The notes beneath the pieces were generated by a model that made no database searches, was not told the origin of the DNA, and saw only the letters and a program-made list of their open reading frames with translations. Below are positions 1-6,643 of a stretch of DNA of 22,856 nt, piece after piece. Every line of letters starts with the position of its first letter. Positions within the stretch are counted from its first letter, which is position 1. Where the stretch lies: the NCBI GenBank assembly GCA_013811855.1, contig JACCUL010000144.1:1-22856 (forward strand), written 5' to 3'. Origin of the DNA: Acidimicrobiia bacterium. GTDB taxonomy: Bacteria; Actinomycetota; Acidimicrobiia; Acidimicrobiales; Ilumatobacteraceae. The translations under genes were made by a program, and so were the position numbers.

Positions 1-2
1 TG

Positions 3-854
3 GACGTACGCAAGGTGCTGGCCAGCGCCGTCGCCAACGCCGTGCACAACGACGAGCAGGACGCCGAGGAACTCTTCGTCGTGGCCTGCTACGCCGACGA
101 GGGTCCGACGATGCGCCGCTTCCGGCCCCGTGCCCGTGGCCGGGCCACGCGCATCCGCAAGCGCTCGTGCCACATCACGGTCATCGTCGCCCGCATGGCC
201 GACCGTCAGCTCGACACCGTCCAGAGCCGCCGCCAGTCCGGCTCCGCCGAGGGCCGGCGCCCGTCGACGTCGGCCCGTTCGCGGCGCGACCGCGTCGAGC
301 GCAGCCGGGTCCGTGCCCAGGGCCTGCGCGAGGGCACGACGGTCGCCGAAGAGGAGCCACCGTCGCAGGCCGACGAAGCCGAGGTAGGGACCGCTCCGGC
401 CCCCGAACCCAGTGAGCATGCGGCGGAGACCGCCGAGGAAAGTGCCAGCGACGAGCCGCAGGCGAGCGAGACCATCGAAGACGGCGCCATGGAGGCGCCC
501 GAGGACGGGTCGATCCCGGAGGGCTACGAGATCAAGGGCAACCGGAACTCGATGAAGTACCACCTGCCGGGCAGCCGCTACTACGACATCACCATCGCCG
601 AAGTGTTCTTCGACACCGCCGAGCATGCCGAAGCTGCGGGCTTCGAAGCCCCGGCCGGAACCACCGACGACAGCCAGGTAACGAGCGCTTCGGCCCCCGA
701 CCGCCGTACGCGTGACACGGAACCCGCCGAGGGAAGCGCCAGCGACGAGGCGGAGTCCTCCGAGCCGGCAGGCGTCGGGAGCACGCGCGGCGAGGGAAGC
801 GCCAGCGACGAGCCGCAGTCCGACGAGCGAGTTTCGAACGAGGAGGACCACTAG
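3..854 (+). CDS. rplV: 50S ribosomal protein L22 (uL22), 5' truncated, with long acidic C-terminal extension
   Basis: L22 lines the peptide exit tunnel of the large subunit and binds 23S rRNA. The window opens inside the gene: the frame is open from base 3, so GTG at 15 is internal. About the first 75 codons are L22 proper, including the signature stretch PTMRRFRPRARGRATRIRKR and the end CHITVIVA. After that the protein runs on for about 200 residues, where a typical L22 stops soon after this strand. The extension starts basic (RSRRDRVERSRVR), becomes rich in Glu, Ala and Ser, holds a compact hydrophobic module at about bases 519-653, then returns to acidic repeats of the EGSASDE type. The purine-rich end of the gene also serves as the ribosome binding site of rpsC, whose ATG follows the TAG directly. 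The identity of the core is certain; the role of the tail is unknown. Confidence 0.95.
   Translation, partial: DVRKVLASAVANAVHNDEQDAEELFVVACYADEGPTMRRFRPRARGRATRIRKRSCHITVIVARMADRQLDTVQSRRQSGSAEGRRPSTSARSRRDRVERSRVRAQGLREGTTVAEEEPPSQADEAEVGTAPAPEPSEHAAETAEESASDEPQASETIEDGAMEAPEDGSIPEGYEIKGNRNSMKYHLPGSRYYDITIAEVFFDTAEHAEAAGFEAPAGTTDDSQVTSASAPDRRTRDTEPAEGSASDEAESSEPAGVGSTRGEGSASDEPQSDERVSNEEDH
435..818 (+). repeat. Three imperfect in-frame repeats coding E(E/G)SASDE in the L22 tail
   Basis: Three 27-base units lie at 435-461, 729-755 and 792-818 and all share the phase of the gene. They encode EESASDEPQ, EGSASDEAE and EGSASDEPQ. The common DNA core is GCCAGCGACGAG preceded by GAGG(A)AAG. The units flank the folded module, one before it and two after. 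Confidence 0.75.
519..653 (+). other. Sunset-like small domain inside the L22 C-terminal extension
   Basis: The encoded segment has the spaced pattern IKGN..S.KYH.PGSRYYD.T.AEVFFDT.EHAEAAGF, about 45 residues. From memory this pattern (KGN, YH.PG, a central Tyr, T.AE, a late AGF) matches a short module annotated in secreted and nuclease-like bacterial proteins as the sunset domain; this was not checked by search. Unlike many of those copies it has no cysteines. Low-complexity acidic sequence flanks it on both sides, so it looks like a folded bead on a flexible tether attached to the ribosome. No function is claimed. Confidence 0.6.
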
Positions 855-1733
855 ATGGGTCAGAAGATCAACCCCTACGGCTTTCGCCTGGGGGTCACGA
901 CGGATTGGAAGTCGCGCTGGTTCAGCGAGCGCCTGTACAAGGAGTACCTCACCGAGGACTGGAAGATCCGCGAGGCGATCATGCGCCGGATGGAGTCGGC
1001 GGCGATCAGCCGCATCGAGATCGAGCGCACCAGGGACAAGGTCCGCGTCGACGTGCATACGGCGCGTCCGGGCATCGTCATCGGTCGTCGCGGCGCCCAG
1101 GCCGACGAGCTGCGGGCGATGATCACGAAGATCACCGGCAACCCGAAGGTGCAGTTGAACATCGTCGAGATCAAGAGTCCCGAGCTCGACGCCGCACTGA
1201 TCGCCCAGGGCGTCGCCGACCAGCTCGCCAACCGCATCGCTTTCCGGCGGGCCATGAAGCGGGCCGTGCAGAACGCCCAACGCGCCGGCGCCCTCGGGAT
1301 CCGCGTCCAGTGCTCGGGTCGCCTCGGCGGCGCCGAGATGAGCCGCACCGAGTGGTACCGCGAGGGTCGCGTGCCGCTGCACACGCTGCGGGCCGACATC
1401 GACTACGGCTTCCGCGAGGCCCGCACCACGAGCGGCCGCGTCGGTGTCAAGGTGTGGCTCTACAAGGGCGACATCCTCCCGTACCGCTCCTCGAGCGACG
1501 ACAAGATCGCCCGTGAGGCCGCGATGGCCGTCGGCGAGACGTCCGGCCAGGCCGCCGAGCCCCGCCGCGTCGTGTCGTCGGCCCCTCCGCGCCAGGCCGA
1601 GGTCGAGCCCGAGGCCCAGCCGCTGCTGAAGGAGGCCGATCCGGAGCTGGAGAAGCTCCTGGACGAGGAAGAGGACATCGCCCGGCGCACCCACGACGGG
1701 CACGAGACCCCGCACTTCCGGGCCAGTGACTGA
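855..1733 (+). CDS. rpsC: 30S ribosomal protein S3 (uS3)
   Basis: S3 sits at the mRNA entry site of the small subunit and contributes to its helicase activity. The start MGQKINPYGFRLG is typical, and the ATG touches the rplV stop behind GAGGAGGA. The type-2 KH domain spans roughly residues 39-110 with its GRRG loop at 77-80, followed by the S3 C-terminal domain (SGRLGGAEMSRTEW, then REARTTSGRVGVKVW). At 292 residues it is longer than many S3 proteins. From about residue 225 there is an acidic, Pro- and Glu-rich tail (LLKEADPELEKLLDEEEDIA) not needed for the fold. Such tails are common in actinobacteria. Confidence 0.97.
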   Translation: MGQKINPYGFRLGVTTDWKSRWFSERLYKEYLTEDWKIREAIMRRMESAAISRIEIERTRDKVRVDVHTARPGIVIGRRGAQADELRAMITKITGNPKVQLNIVEIKSPELDAALIAQGVADQLANRIAFRRAMKRAVQNAQRAGALGIRVQCSGRLGGAEMSRTEWYREGRVPLHTLRADIDYGFREARTTSGRVGVKVWLYKGDILPYRSSSDDKIAREAAMAVGETSGQAAEPRRVVSSAPPRQAEVEPEAQPLLKEADPELEKLLDEEEDIARRTHDGHETPHFRASD

Positions 1734-1748
1734 CGGAGGCCGCGCCCC

Positions 1749-2165
1749 ATGTTGATGCCCCGCAAGGTCGCCCACCGCAAGCACCATCGAGGCCGCACCC
1801 GCGGCCTGACCAAGGGCTCCTCCGAGCTGGCCTTCGGCGAGTTCGGCATCCAGGCCCTCGAGCCGGGCTGGCTGACCGCCCGCCAGATCGAGGCCGCCCG
1901 CATCGCCATGACCCGCGCCATCAAGCGCGGGGGCAAGGTCTGGATCAACGTCTTCCCGGACAAGCCAGTGACCAAGAAGCCGGCCGAGACGCGCATGGGC
2001 TCGGGCAAGGGCAATCCCGAGCTGTGGGTGGCCGTCGTCAAGCCGGGCCGGATCCTCTTCGAGCTGTCGTTCCCGAACGCCGAAGGCGCCCGGATCGCCA
2101 TGAACAAGGCCATCCAGAAGCTGCCGATCAAGGCCCGCGTCGTGACCCGCGAGGAGACCGTCTGA
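1749..2165 (+). CDS. rplP: 50S ribosomal protein L16 (uL16)
   Basis: L16 binds near the A-site tRNA elbow of the large subunit. The protein has 138 residues, the usual length, starting MLMPRKVAHRKHHRG, equivalent to the classic MLIPRRVKHRKQH start. Conserved blocks are FGEFGIQALEPGWLTARQIEAAR and PVTKKPAETRMGSGKG. ATG at 1749 is preferred over ATG at 1755 because of family alignment; GGAGG lies at 1736-1740. Its stop overlaps the rpmC start (TGATG). Confidence 0.97.
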   Translation: MLMPRKVAHRKHHRGRTRGLTKGSSELAFGEFGIQALEPGWLTARQIEAARIAMTRAIKRGGKVWINVFPDKPVTKKPAETRMGSGKGNPELWVAVVKPGRILFELSFPNAEGARIAMNKAIQKLPIKARVVTREETV

Positions 2166-2374
2166 TGGCCAGGGACACCACCGAGCTGCGCGAGATGACG
2201 CTCGGCGGCCTGCTCGACGAGCTGCGCGAATCGAAGCAGGAGGCCCTCAACCTGCGCTTCCGCAACGCCACCGGGCAGCTCGACAACACCGCGGAGATCA
2301 CGAAGGTGCGCAAGCAGATCGCCCGCCTGAACACCTTCATCCGCCAGCGCGAGATCGAGGAAGCCACGACATGA
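2165..2374 (+). CDS. rpmC: 50S ribosomal protein L29 (uL29)
   Basis: A 69-residue helical protein of the large-subunit exit-tunnel rim, next to the docking site for nascent-chain factors. The sequence MARDTTELREMT, then LLDELRESKQEALNLRF and VRKQIARLNTFIRQRE, is the standard L29 two-helix hairpin. The ATG overlaps the rplP stop by one base, and the TGA overlaps the rpsQ ATG (ATGA), so translation is probably coupled on both sides. Confidence 0.96.
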   Translation: MARDTTELREMTLGGLLDELRESKQEALNLRFRNATGQLDNTAEITKVRKQIARLNTFIRQREIEEATT

Positions 2375-2727
2375 CGAACGCCAGCAACGAAACCACCGAC
2401 GCAACCGAAGGAGTGACCGCTTCGACCCCCGACCGCACTGAGCGTGATACGGCAGGCGGCGAGGCGAGCAGCACGGAGCGAGTCAGGAGAAAGGTTCGTG
2501 AGGGGACGGTCGTCTCCAACGGCATGGACAAGACCGCGGTCGTCTCCGTCGTCGAGCGCGTACGGCACCAGAAGTACAACAAGTTCGTCCTGCAGACCAA
2601 GAAGCTGTACGCCCACGACGAGTCCAACGACGTCAACGTCGGCGACAAAGTCCGCGTCATGGAGACCCGCCCGCTCTCGAAGACCAAGCGCTGGCGTGTC
2701 GTCGAAGTGCTGGAGCGGGCAAAATGA
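2371..2727 (+). CDS. rpsQ: 30S ribosomal protein S17 (uS17) with ~35-residue N-terminal extension
   Basis: S17 is an early-assembling 16S rRNA binder. The OB-fold core begins near residue 40 (REGTVVSNGMDKTAVVSVVERVRH) and continues YNKFVLQTKKLYAHDE and VRVMETRPLSKTKRWRVVEV, matching S17 fully. The protein has 118 residues where the family usually has 80-90. The extra N-terminus is Thr-, Ser- and Glu-rich with no obvious fold. The upstream start is supported by its ATGA overlap with rpmC, and no other good start with a ribosome binding site lies close to the core. Part of the extension (VTASTPDRTERDT) resembles a stretch of the L22 tail, in the same frame. Confidence 0.93.
   Translation: MTNASNETTDATEGVTASTPDRTERDTAGGEASSTERVRRKVREGTVVSNGMDKTAVVSVVERVRHQKYNKFVLQTKKLYAHDESNDVNVGDKVRVMETRPLSKTKRWRVVEVLERAK
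2418..2452 (+). repeat. In-frame module shared with the L22 tail (partner at 686-720)
   Basis: Bases 2418-2452 and 686-720 align without gaps at 29 of 35 positions, counted by eye. Both contain CGCTTCG, CCCCCGACCGC, GCGTGA and ACGG in the same order and are translated in the same phase, giving TASTPDRTERDT and SASAPDRRTRDT. The first copy is in the C-terminal extension of L22, the second in the N-terminal extension of S17. Confidence 0.6.
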
Positions 2728-2742
2728 GCGAGCGCAGCTCGC
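2728..2742 (+). repeat. GCGAGC-GCA-GCTCGC palindrome after rpsQ
   Basis: A perfect 6-bp inverted repeat with a three-base loop directly follows the rpsQ stop. The 85-base rpsQ-rplN gap otherwise holds a GC-rich purine stretch and the rplN ribosome binding site GGAGG at 2801-2805. Similar elements occur at the start of rpmD and in the rpmD-rplO gap, so it looks like a member of a small repeat family. With no T-tract and an essential operon downstream, it is unlikely to terminate transcription. Confidence 0.6.
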
Positions 2743-2812
2743 GAACAATGGTGACGGCGATTCCCGCCAGCGCCGCGAACGGCGAATCAGCGGAGGCGCC
2801 GGAGGTGCCACG

Positions 2813-3181
2813 ATGATTCAACAGGAATCCCGGCTGCGGGTCGCCGACAACTCGGGAGCCAAGGAGGTGCTCGTCATCAAGGTGCTCGGTGGCACGCGTC
2901 GCCGGTACGCCTCGATCGGCGACATCTTCGTGGCCACCGTCAAAGACGCCATCCCCGGCGCCGGCGTCAAGAAGGGCGAGATCGTCAAGTGCGTCGTCGT
3001 TCGCACCAAGAAGGAGAAGCGTCGTCCCGACGGCAGCTACATCCGCTTCGACGAGAACGCGGCCGTGCTGATCAAGGACGACCTGACGCCCCGCGGCACG
3101 CGCATCTTCGGCCCAGTTGGCCGCGAGCTGCGCGACCGCCGGTTCATGCGCATCGTCTCTCTCGCCCCCGAGGTGATCTGA
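2813..3181 (+). CDS. rplN: 50S ribosomal protein L14 (uL14)
   Basis: L14 lies at the subunit interface and contacts 16S rRNA h14. The 122-residue length and the start MIQQESRLRVADNSGAKE are canonical, as are GDIFVATVKDAIPG and VRTKKEKRRPDGSYIRF. The frame is open further upstream, but ATG 2813 with GGAGG seven bases before it fits the family exactly. rplX follows after one base. Confidence 0.97.
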   Translation: MIQQESRLRVADNSGAKEVLVIKVLGGTRRRYASIGDIFVATVKDAIPGAGVKKGEIVKCVVVRTKKEKRRPDGSYIRFDENAAVLIKDDLTPRGTRIFGPVGRELRDRRFMRIVSLAPEVI

Positions 3182-3182
3182 A

Positions 3183-3509
3183 GTGAAGTTGAAGAAGGGC
3201 GACACCGTCGTCGTCGTGACCGGTAAGGACAAGGGCAAGGAGGGCGAGATCGCCCGTGTCCTGCCCACGGCCGGGAAGATCATCGTCTCCGGCGTCAACA
3301 CGGCGTCGAAGCACGCCAAGCCCCGGCGGGCCCGCGAGGTGGCCGGGATCATCGACCGGGACATGCCGATCGATGCCAGCAACGTGATGCTCGTCCACAA
3401 GGGCAAGCCGGTCCGCGTCGGCTACCAGATCCAGGCCGACGGCACGAAGGTGCGCATCGCCAAGGTCAAGGCCAAGGACGGTTCGATCAAGACCGAGGTC
3501 ATCGGATGA
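3183..3509 (+). CDS. rplX: 50S ribosomal protein L24 (uL24)
   Basis: L24 initiates large-subunit assembly. The protein has 108 residues and an N-terminal KOW motif (KLKKGDTVVVVTGKDKGKEG), followed by the expected INTASKHAKP-like and GIIDRDMPIDASNVML-like blocks. The start is GTG at 3183, one base after the rplN stop. The TGA overlaps the rplE ATG (ATGA). Confidence 0.96.
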   Translation: MKLKKGDTVVVVTGKDKGKEGEIARVLPTAGKIIVSGVNTASKHAKPRRAREVAGIIDRDMPIDASNVMLVHKGKPVRVGYQIQADGTKVRIAKVKAKDGSIKTEVIG

Positions 3510-4159
3510 CTGACGCACCAACCGTGCTCGATGCGCGGACCGTCCCGCGCCTCAAGACGAGGTACCACGACGAGATCAAGGCGGCCCTGGGCGACCAGCT
3601 CGGGCTGACCAACATCATGCAGGTGCCTGCGCTCCAGAAGATCGTCATCAACATGGGTGTCGGCAAGGCCACCCAGCAGCCGTCGCTACTCGAGGGCGCC
3701 GTGGCCGACCTCACCCTGATCGCCGGTCAGAAGCCGATCGTCACCAAGGCTAAGGATTCCATCGCCGGCTTCAAGCTGCGCGAGGGCCAATCCATCGGCA
3801 CCAAGGTCACACTGCGCGGCGACCGCATGTGGGAGTTCCTCGACCGGCTGATCGCCGTCGCCATCCCCCGCATCCGTGACTTCCGCGGCTTGCCGGCCAC
3901 GTCGTGGGACGGCCGCGGCAACTACACGTTCGGGCTCAACGACCAGACAGTCTTCCCCGAGATCGACTACGACAAGATCGACAACCCCCGCGGCATGGAC
4001 ATCACGATCGTCACCACGGCGACTGACGATGCGGCCGGCAAGGCGTTGCTCGAGGCCTTCGGGTTTCCCTTCCGCCAGGGCGCGGACCCTTCGGCCGTGG
4101 CGCCGAAGCCCCGCAACCGTGGCCGGTTCCGTGGCGGCACGTCCGCCAAGAAGAAGTGA
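3506..4159 (+). CDS. rplE: 50S ribosomal protein L5 (uL5)
   Basis: L5 binds 5S rRNA and contacts P-site tRNA. Conserved segments are PRLKTRYHDEI, VPALQKIVINMGVG, AGQKPIVTKAKDSIAGFKLREG, LRGDRMWEFLDRL and the C-terminal GMDITIVTTA. It has 217 residues, longer than the usual ~180, with a basic Arg/Gly/Lys-rich tail after FPFRQGAD (KPRNRGRFRGG, then KKK) that could touch rRNA. The ATG overlaps the rplX stop. Confidence 0.97.
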   Translation: MTDAPTVLDARTVPRLKTRYHDEIKAALGDQLGLTNIMQVPALQKIVINMGVGKATQQPSLLEGAVADLTLIAGQKPIVTKAKDSIAGFKLREGQSIGTKVTLRGDRMWEFLDRLIAVAIPRIRDFRGLPATSWDGRGNYTFGLNDQTVFPEIDYDKIDNPRGMDITIVTTATDDAAGKALLEAFGFPFRQGADPSAVAPKPRNRGRFRGGTSAKKK

Positions 4160-4169
4160 TGGAGCGCTG

Positions 4170-4355
4170 ATGGCGAAGAAAGCACTGATCAACAAGGCCG
4201 CGGGCACCCCCAAGTTCAAGGTCCGCGCCTACACCCGCTGCCGCCGCTGCGGTCGGGCGCGGGCCGTGTTCCGCAAGTTCGGTCTCTGCCGGGTGTGCCT
4301 GCGCGAGCTGGCCCACGCCGGTGAGATCCCCGGTCTGACGAAGTCGAGCTGGTGA
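4170..4355 (+). CDS. rpsN: 30S ribosomal protein S14, zinc-binding type Z (uS14)
   Basis: A 61-residue S14 of the small zinc-binding class found in Gram-positives. Four cysteines form the ribbon: C24 and C27 (CRRC), C40 and C43 (CRVC). The C-terminal block ELAHAGEIPGLTKSSW is typical. It needs zinc, unlike the ~101-residue cysteine-free paralogue that some actinobacteria keep for zinc starvation. It lies 10 bases after rplE with GGAG just upstream. Confidence 0.96.
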   Translation: MAKKALINKAAGTPKFKVRAYTRCRRCGRARAVFRKFGLCRVCLRELAHAGEIPGLTKSSW

Positions 4356-4371
4356 GTGAGGAACAACAACG

Positions 4372-4773
4372 ATGCTGACTGATCCCATCGCCGACATGCT
4401 CACCCGCGTCCGCAACGCCAACACGGCGATGCACGACGAGGTGCGCATGCCGTCGTCGAAGCAGAAGGTCGCGCTCGCCAAGGTGCTCGAGCGGGAGGGC
4501 TACATCGGTGGGTACACCGTGGCGCCGTCCCCCAAGGGCGTCGGCGAGGTGCTCACGATCGCCATGAAGTACTCGTCCGACCGCAACCGGACCATCTCCG
4601 GCTTGCGGCGCATCTCGACCCCCGGCCTGCGCGTGTACCGCAAGGCCGACACCGTGCCGCGCGTGCTCGGCGGGCTGGGTGTCGCCGTCCTGTCCACCTC
4701 CCAGGGACTGATGACCGACCGTGAGGCGCGCAAGCGCAAGGTCGGCGGCGAAGTCCTGTGTTACGTCTGGTGA
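4372..4773 (+). CDS. rpsH: 30S ribosomal protein S8 (uS8)
   Basis: S8 is a primary 16S rRNA binder and, in other bacteria, the translational repressor of the spc operon. The protein has 133 residues, with the start MLTDPIADMLTRVRNAN and the C-terminal signature GVAVLSTSQGLMTDREARKR. The expected central block KYSSDRNRTISGLRRISTPGLRVY is present. Whether it autoregulates here cannot be read from the sequence. Confidence 0.97.
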   Translation: MLTDPIADMLTRVRNANTAMHDEVRMPSSKQKVALAKVLEREGYIGGYTVAPSPKGVGEVLTIAMKYSSDRNRTISGLRRISTPGLRVYRKADTVPRVLGGLGVAVLSTSQGLMTDREARKRKVGGEVLCYVW

Positions 4774-4792
4774 CCCGGTCGGAGGAAGAAAC

Positions 4793-5335
4793 ATGAGTCG
4801 CATCGGACAAGCCCCCATCACCATCCCCAGCGGGGTCGACGTGACGATCGAAGGCCGCGTCGTCACCGTCAAGGGGCCGAAGGGCGAGCTGACTCGCACC
4901 GTCCCGTCGACGATCAGCGTGCAGCACGTCGACTCGACGCTGGTCGTCCAGCGCCCCAACGACGAGCGGGACAACCGGGCGCTGCACGGCCTGACCCGCA
5001 GCCTCGTCAACAACATGGTCGTCGGCGTGACCGACGGGTTCCGCAAGACGCTGGAGATCGTCGGCGTCGGCTACCGCGCCGAGTCGCAGGGCCCTTCGGC
5101 GATCCGTCTGGCGCTCGGCTTCAGCCACCCCGTCAACGTGACGGCGCCGGAAGGCATCACGTTCGAGGTGCCGATAGCGACCCAGATCGTCGTGTCCGGC
5201 GTCGACAAGGAGGTCGTCGGCCAGGTCGCCGCGGACATCCGTTCCATCCGCAAGCCCGAGCCGTACAAGGGCAAAGGCGTTCGGTACCAAGGCGAGCGCG
5301 TCCTGCGCAAGGCCGGCAAGGCCGGCAAGAAATGA
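4793..5335 (+). CDS. rplF: 50S ribosomal protein L6 (uL6)
   Basis: L6 sits near the sarcin-ricin loop and the factor-binding site. The protein has 180 residues with two tandem L6 folds. Its start is MSRIGQAPITIPSGVDV, and the C-terminal PEPYKGKGVRYQGE signature is intact. GGAGGAAG precedes the ATG. The gene ends in Lys/Ala/Gly codons (KAGKAGKK) whose DNA is tandemly duplicated past the stop. Confidence 0.97.
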   Translation: MSRIGQAPITIPSGVDVTIEGRVVTVKGPKGELTRTVPSTISVQHVDSTLVVQRPNDERDNRALHGLTRSLVNNMVVGVTDGFRKTLEIVGVGYRAESQGPSAIRLALGFSHPVNVTAPEGITFEVPIATQIVVSGVDKEVVGQVAADIRSIRKPEPYKGKGVRYQGERVLRKAGKAGKK

Positions 5336-5362
5336 ATCGGCAAGGCCGGCAAGAGATGAGTC
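5315..5362 (+). repeat. 24-bp tandem duplication at the rplF 3' end
   Basis: Units 5315-5338 and 5339-5362 differ at only two of 24 positions (AAGAAATGAATC against AAGAGATGAGTC). The first unit contains the last codons and stop of rplF. The second is non-coding and lies just before the rplR GTG at 5369. It supplies the only purine-rich run (AAGAGATGAG) upstream of rplR, so the duplication may have created or moved that ribosome binding site. Confidence 0.85.
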
Positions 5363-5368
5363 ATCACC

Positions 5369-5737
5369 GTGGCTGACATCGCCCACATCCGTCGCGAGTC
5401 CCGGATCCGCCGCCACCGGCGGGTGCGCAAGAAGATCCACGGCACCGCCGAGCGCCCGCGCCTGGCCGTGCACCGTTCCAACAAGCACCTCGTCGCCCAG
5501 GTCATCGACGACGACGCCGGGCGCACGCTGGCGTCGGCGTCCACGACCGAGGCCGACCAGCGGTCGGCCGGTACCGGTGGCACCGTCGACGCCGCGGCCC
5601 GCATCGGGACGCTCGTCGCCGAGCGGGCCAAGGCCGCCGGCGTCGAGCAGGTCGTGTTCGACCGGGGCGGGTTCATCTACCACGGGCGGGTCGCCGCACT
5701 GGCGGCCGCGGCCCGAGAAGCAGGTCTGGAGTTCTGA
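5369..5737 (+). CDS. rplR: 50S ribosomal protein L18 (uL18)
   Basis: L18 binds 5S rRNA with L5. The protein has 122 residues. The basic N-terminus RRHRRVRKKIHGTAERPRL, the block VHRSNKHLVAQVIDD, and the C-terminal VVFDRGGFIYHGRVAALA are canonical. The GTG start at 5369 gives the family length and no alternative fits. A 94-base gap to rpsE follows, filled by a dispersed repeat. Confidence 0.96.
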   Translation: MADIAHIRRESRIRRHRRVRKKIHGTAERPRLAVHRSNKHLVAQVIDDDAGRTLASASTTEADQRSAGTGGTVDAAARIGTLVAERAKAAGVEQVVFDRGGFIYHGRVAALAAAAREAGLEF

Positions 5738-5745
5738 TGAACCGT

Positions 5746-5813
5746 GCATTGCGTTCCCTGGCCACGCAGGCCGTCTGTTACCGCTCCCTCGCTGGCGCTC
5801 AGTCGCTCGCACG
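5746..5813 (+). repeat. Bipartite dispersed repeat, copy A (rplR-rpsE gap)
   Basis: The left half is CATTGCGTTCCCTGGCCACG; the right half is TCCCTCGCTGGCGCTC followed by AGTCGCTCGCA, with about 12 variable bases between them. It aligns without gaps to bases 17001-17060 at about 48 of 60 positions. Its halves match 20670-20745 at about 20/21 and 29/31, counted by eye. It fills most of the rplR-rpsE gap. Confidence 0.8.
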
Positions 5814-5831
5814 CGTGAAACGAAGCGCACC

Positions 5832-6431
5832 ATGACGAATACCTACCAACCCCGCTACGCCAGCCAGGACAGTGAGCCGGCCGAAGGAGGCCTGCGCGAG
5901 TCGCGGGTCATCACGATCAACCGCGTCGCCAAGGTCGTGCGCGGCGGTCGGCGCTTCTCGTTCACGGCGCTCGTCGTGATCGGTGACGGCAACGGCCGGG
6001 TCGGGCTCGGCTACGGCAAGGCCAAGGAGGTGCCCCTGGCGATCCAGAAGGGCACCGAAGAGGCCAAGCGCAACCTGTTCGACGTGCCACTGGCCGGCAG
6101 CACGATCATCCACCCCGTCATCGGCGTCACCGGCGCCGGTCGGGTGCTGATGAAGCCGGCCGCCCCCGGCACCGGCGTCATCGCCGGCGGCGCCGCCCGC
6201 ATCATCCTGGAGGAGGCCGGCGTGCACGACATCCTCTGCAAGTCGCTCGGCTCGGCCAACCACATCAACGTGGCCCGCGCCACGATCGCCGGTCTGAAGT
6301 CGCTGCAGCGCCCGGACGAGGTGGCCAAGCGGCGGGGCCTGGCCCCGGAGGAGTTCGTGCCCAAAGGCCTGCTCGACGCGTACAACCAGCGCCAACATGG
6401 CGCCACCGCAACGACCGGCGAGGTCCGCTGA
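5832..6431 (+). CDS. rpsE: 30S ribosomal protein S5 (uS5)
   Basis: S5 shapes the mRNA entry channel and decoding accuracy. The protein has 199 residues. The double-stranded RNA-binding fold is seen in ESRVITINRVAKVVRGGRRF and FTALVVIGDGNGRVGLGYGKA. The C-terminal domain carries GVHDILCKSLGSANHINV and NVARATIAGLKSL. The first ~20 residues (TNTYQPRYASQDSEPAEGG) are a variable extension. Only a weak GAAG precedes the ATG, in the tail of the repeat filling the gap. The stop overlaps rpmD (TGATG). Confidence 0.96.
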   Translation: MTNTYQPRYASQDSEPAEGGLRESRVITINRVAKVVRGGRRFSFTALVVIGDGNGRVGLGYGKAKEVPLAIQKGTEEAKRNLFDVPLAGSTIIHPVIGVTGAGRVLMKPAAPGTGVIAGGAARIILEEAGVHDILCKSLGSANHINVARATIAGLKSLQRPDEVAKRRGLAPEEFVPKGLLDAYNQRQHGATATTGEVR

Positions 6432-6643
6432 TGAGCGAGCGCAGCGAGCTCCAGCGACACGGCGACACGATCACCGTCACCCAGGTCCGCTCCGGCATCA
6501 GCGCCAAGCCGAAGACCCGCGGCACGCTGCGGGCCCTCGGGCTGGGCCGGATCGGCAAGAGCAACACGCTGCCCGACCGCCCTGAGATCCGGGGGATGCT
6601 GGCCCGCGTGCCGCACCTCGTGCGGATCGAGAACGAGAGCTGA
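6431..6643 (+). CDS. rpmD: 50S ribosomal protein L30 (uL30)
   Basis: L30 is a small globular protein of the bacterial large subunit. The core ITVTQVRSGISAKPKTRGTL, then LGLGRIGKSNTLPDRPEIRGM, is clear, ending VPHLVRIENES. The protein has 70 residues against the usual ~60. The extra first ten residues (MSERSELQRH) are encoded by ATGAGCGAGCGCAGCGAGCT, which matches the small palindromic element seen after rpsQ, so the start seems to have been extended by a repeat. Confidence 0.94.
   Translation: MSERSELQRHGDTITVTQVRSGISAKPKTRGTLRALGLGRIGKSNTLPDRPEIRGMLARVPHLVRIENES

Noticed and set aside
2728..2742. Hairpin after rpsQ as a transcription terminator
   Set aside because: It has a short stem, no T-tract, and essential ribosomal genes without another visible promoter follow; a repeat element is more likely.
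4553..5833. 426-codon open frame on the - strand opposite rpsH, rplF and rplR
   Set aside because: It is antisense to three certain ribosomal genes with low-complexity composition. Its ATG at the repeat only reflects the start-like sequence in the repeat.
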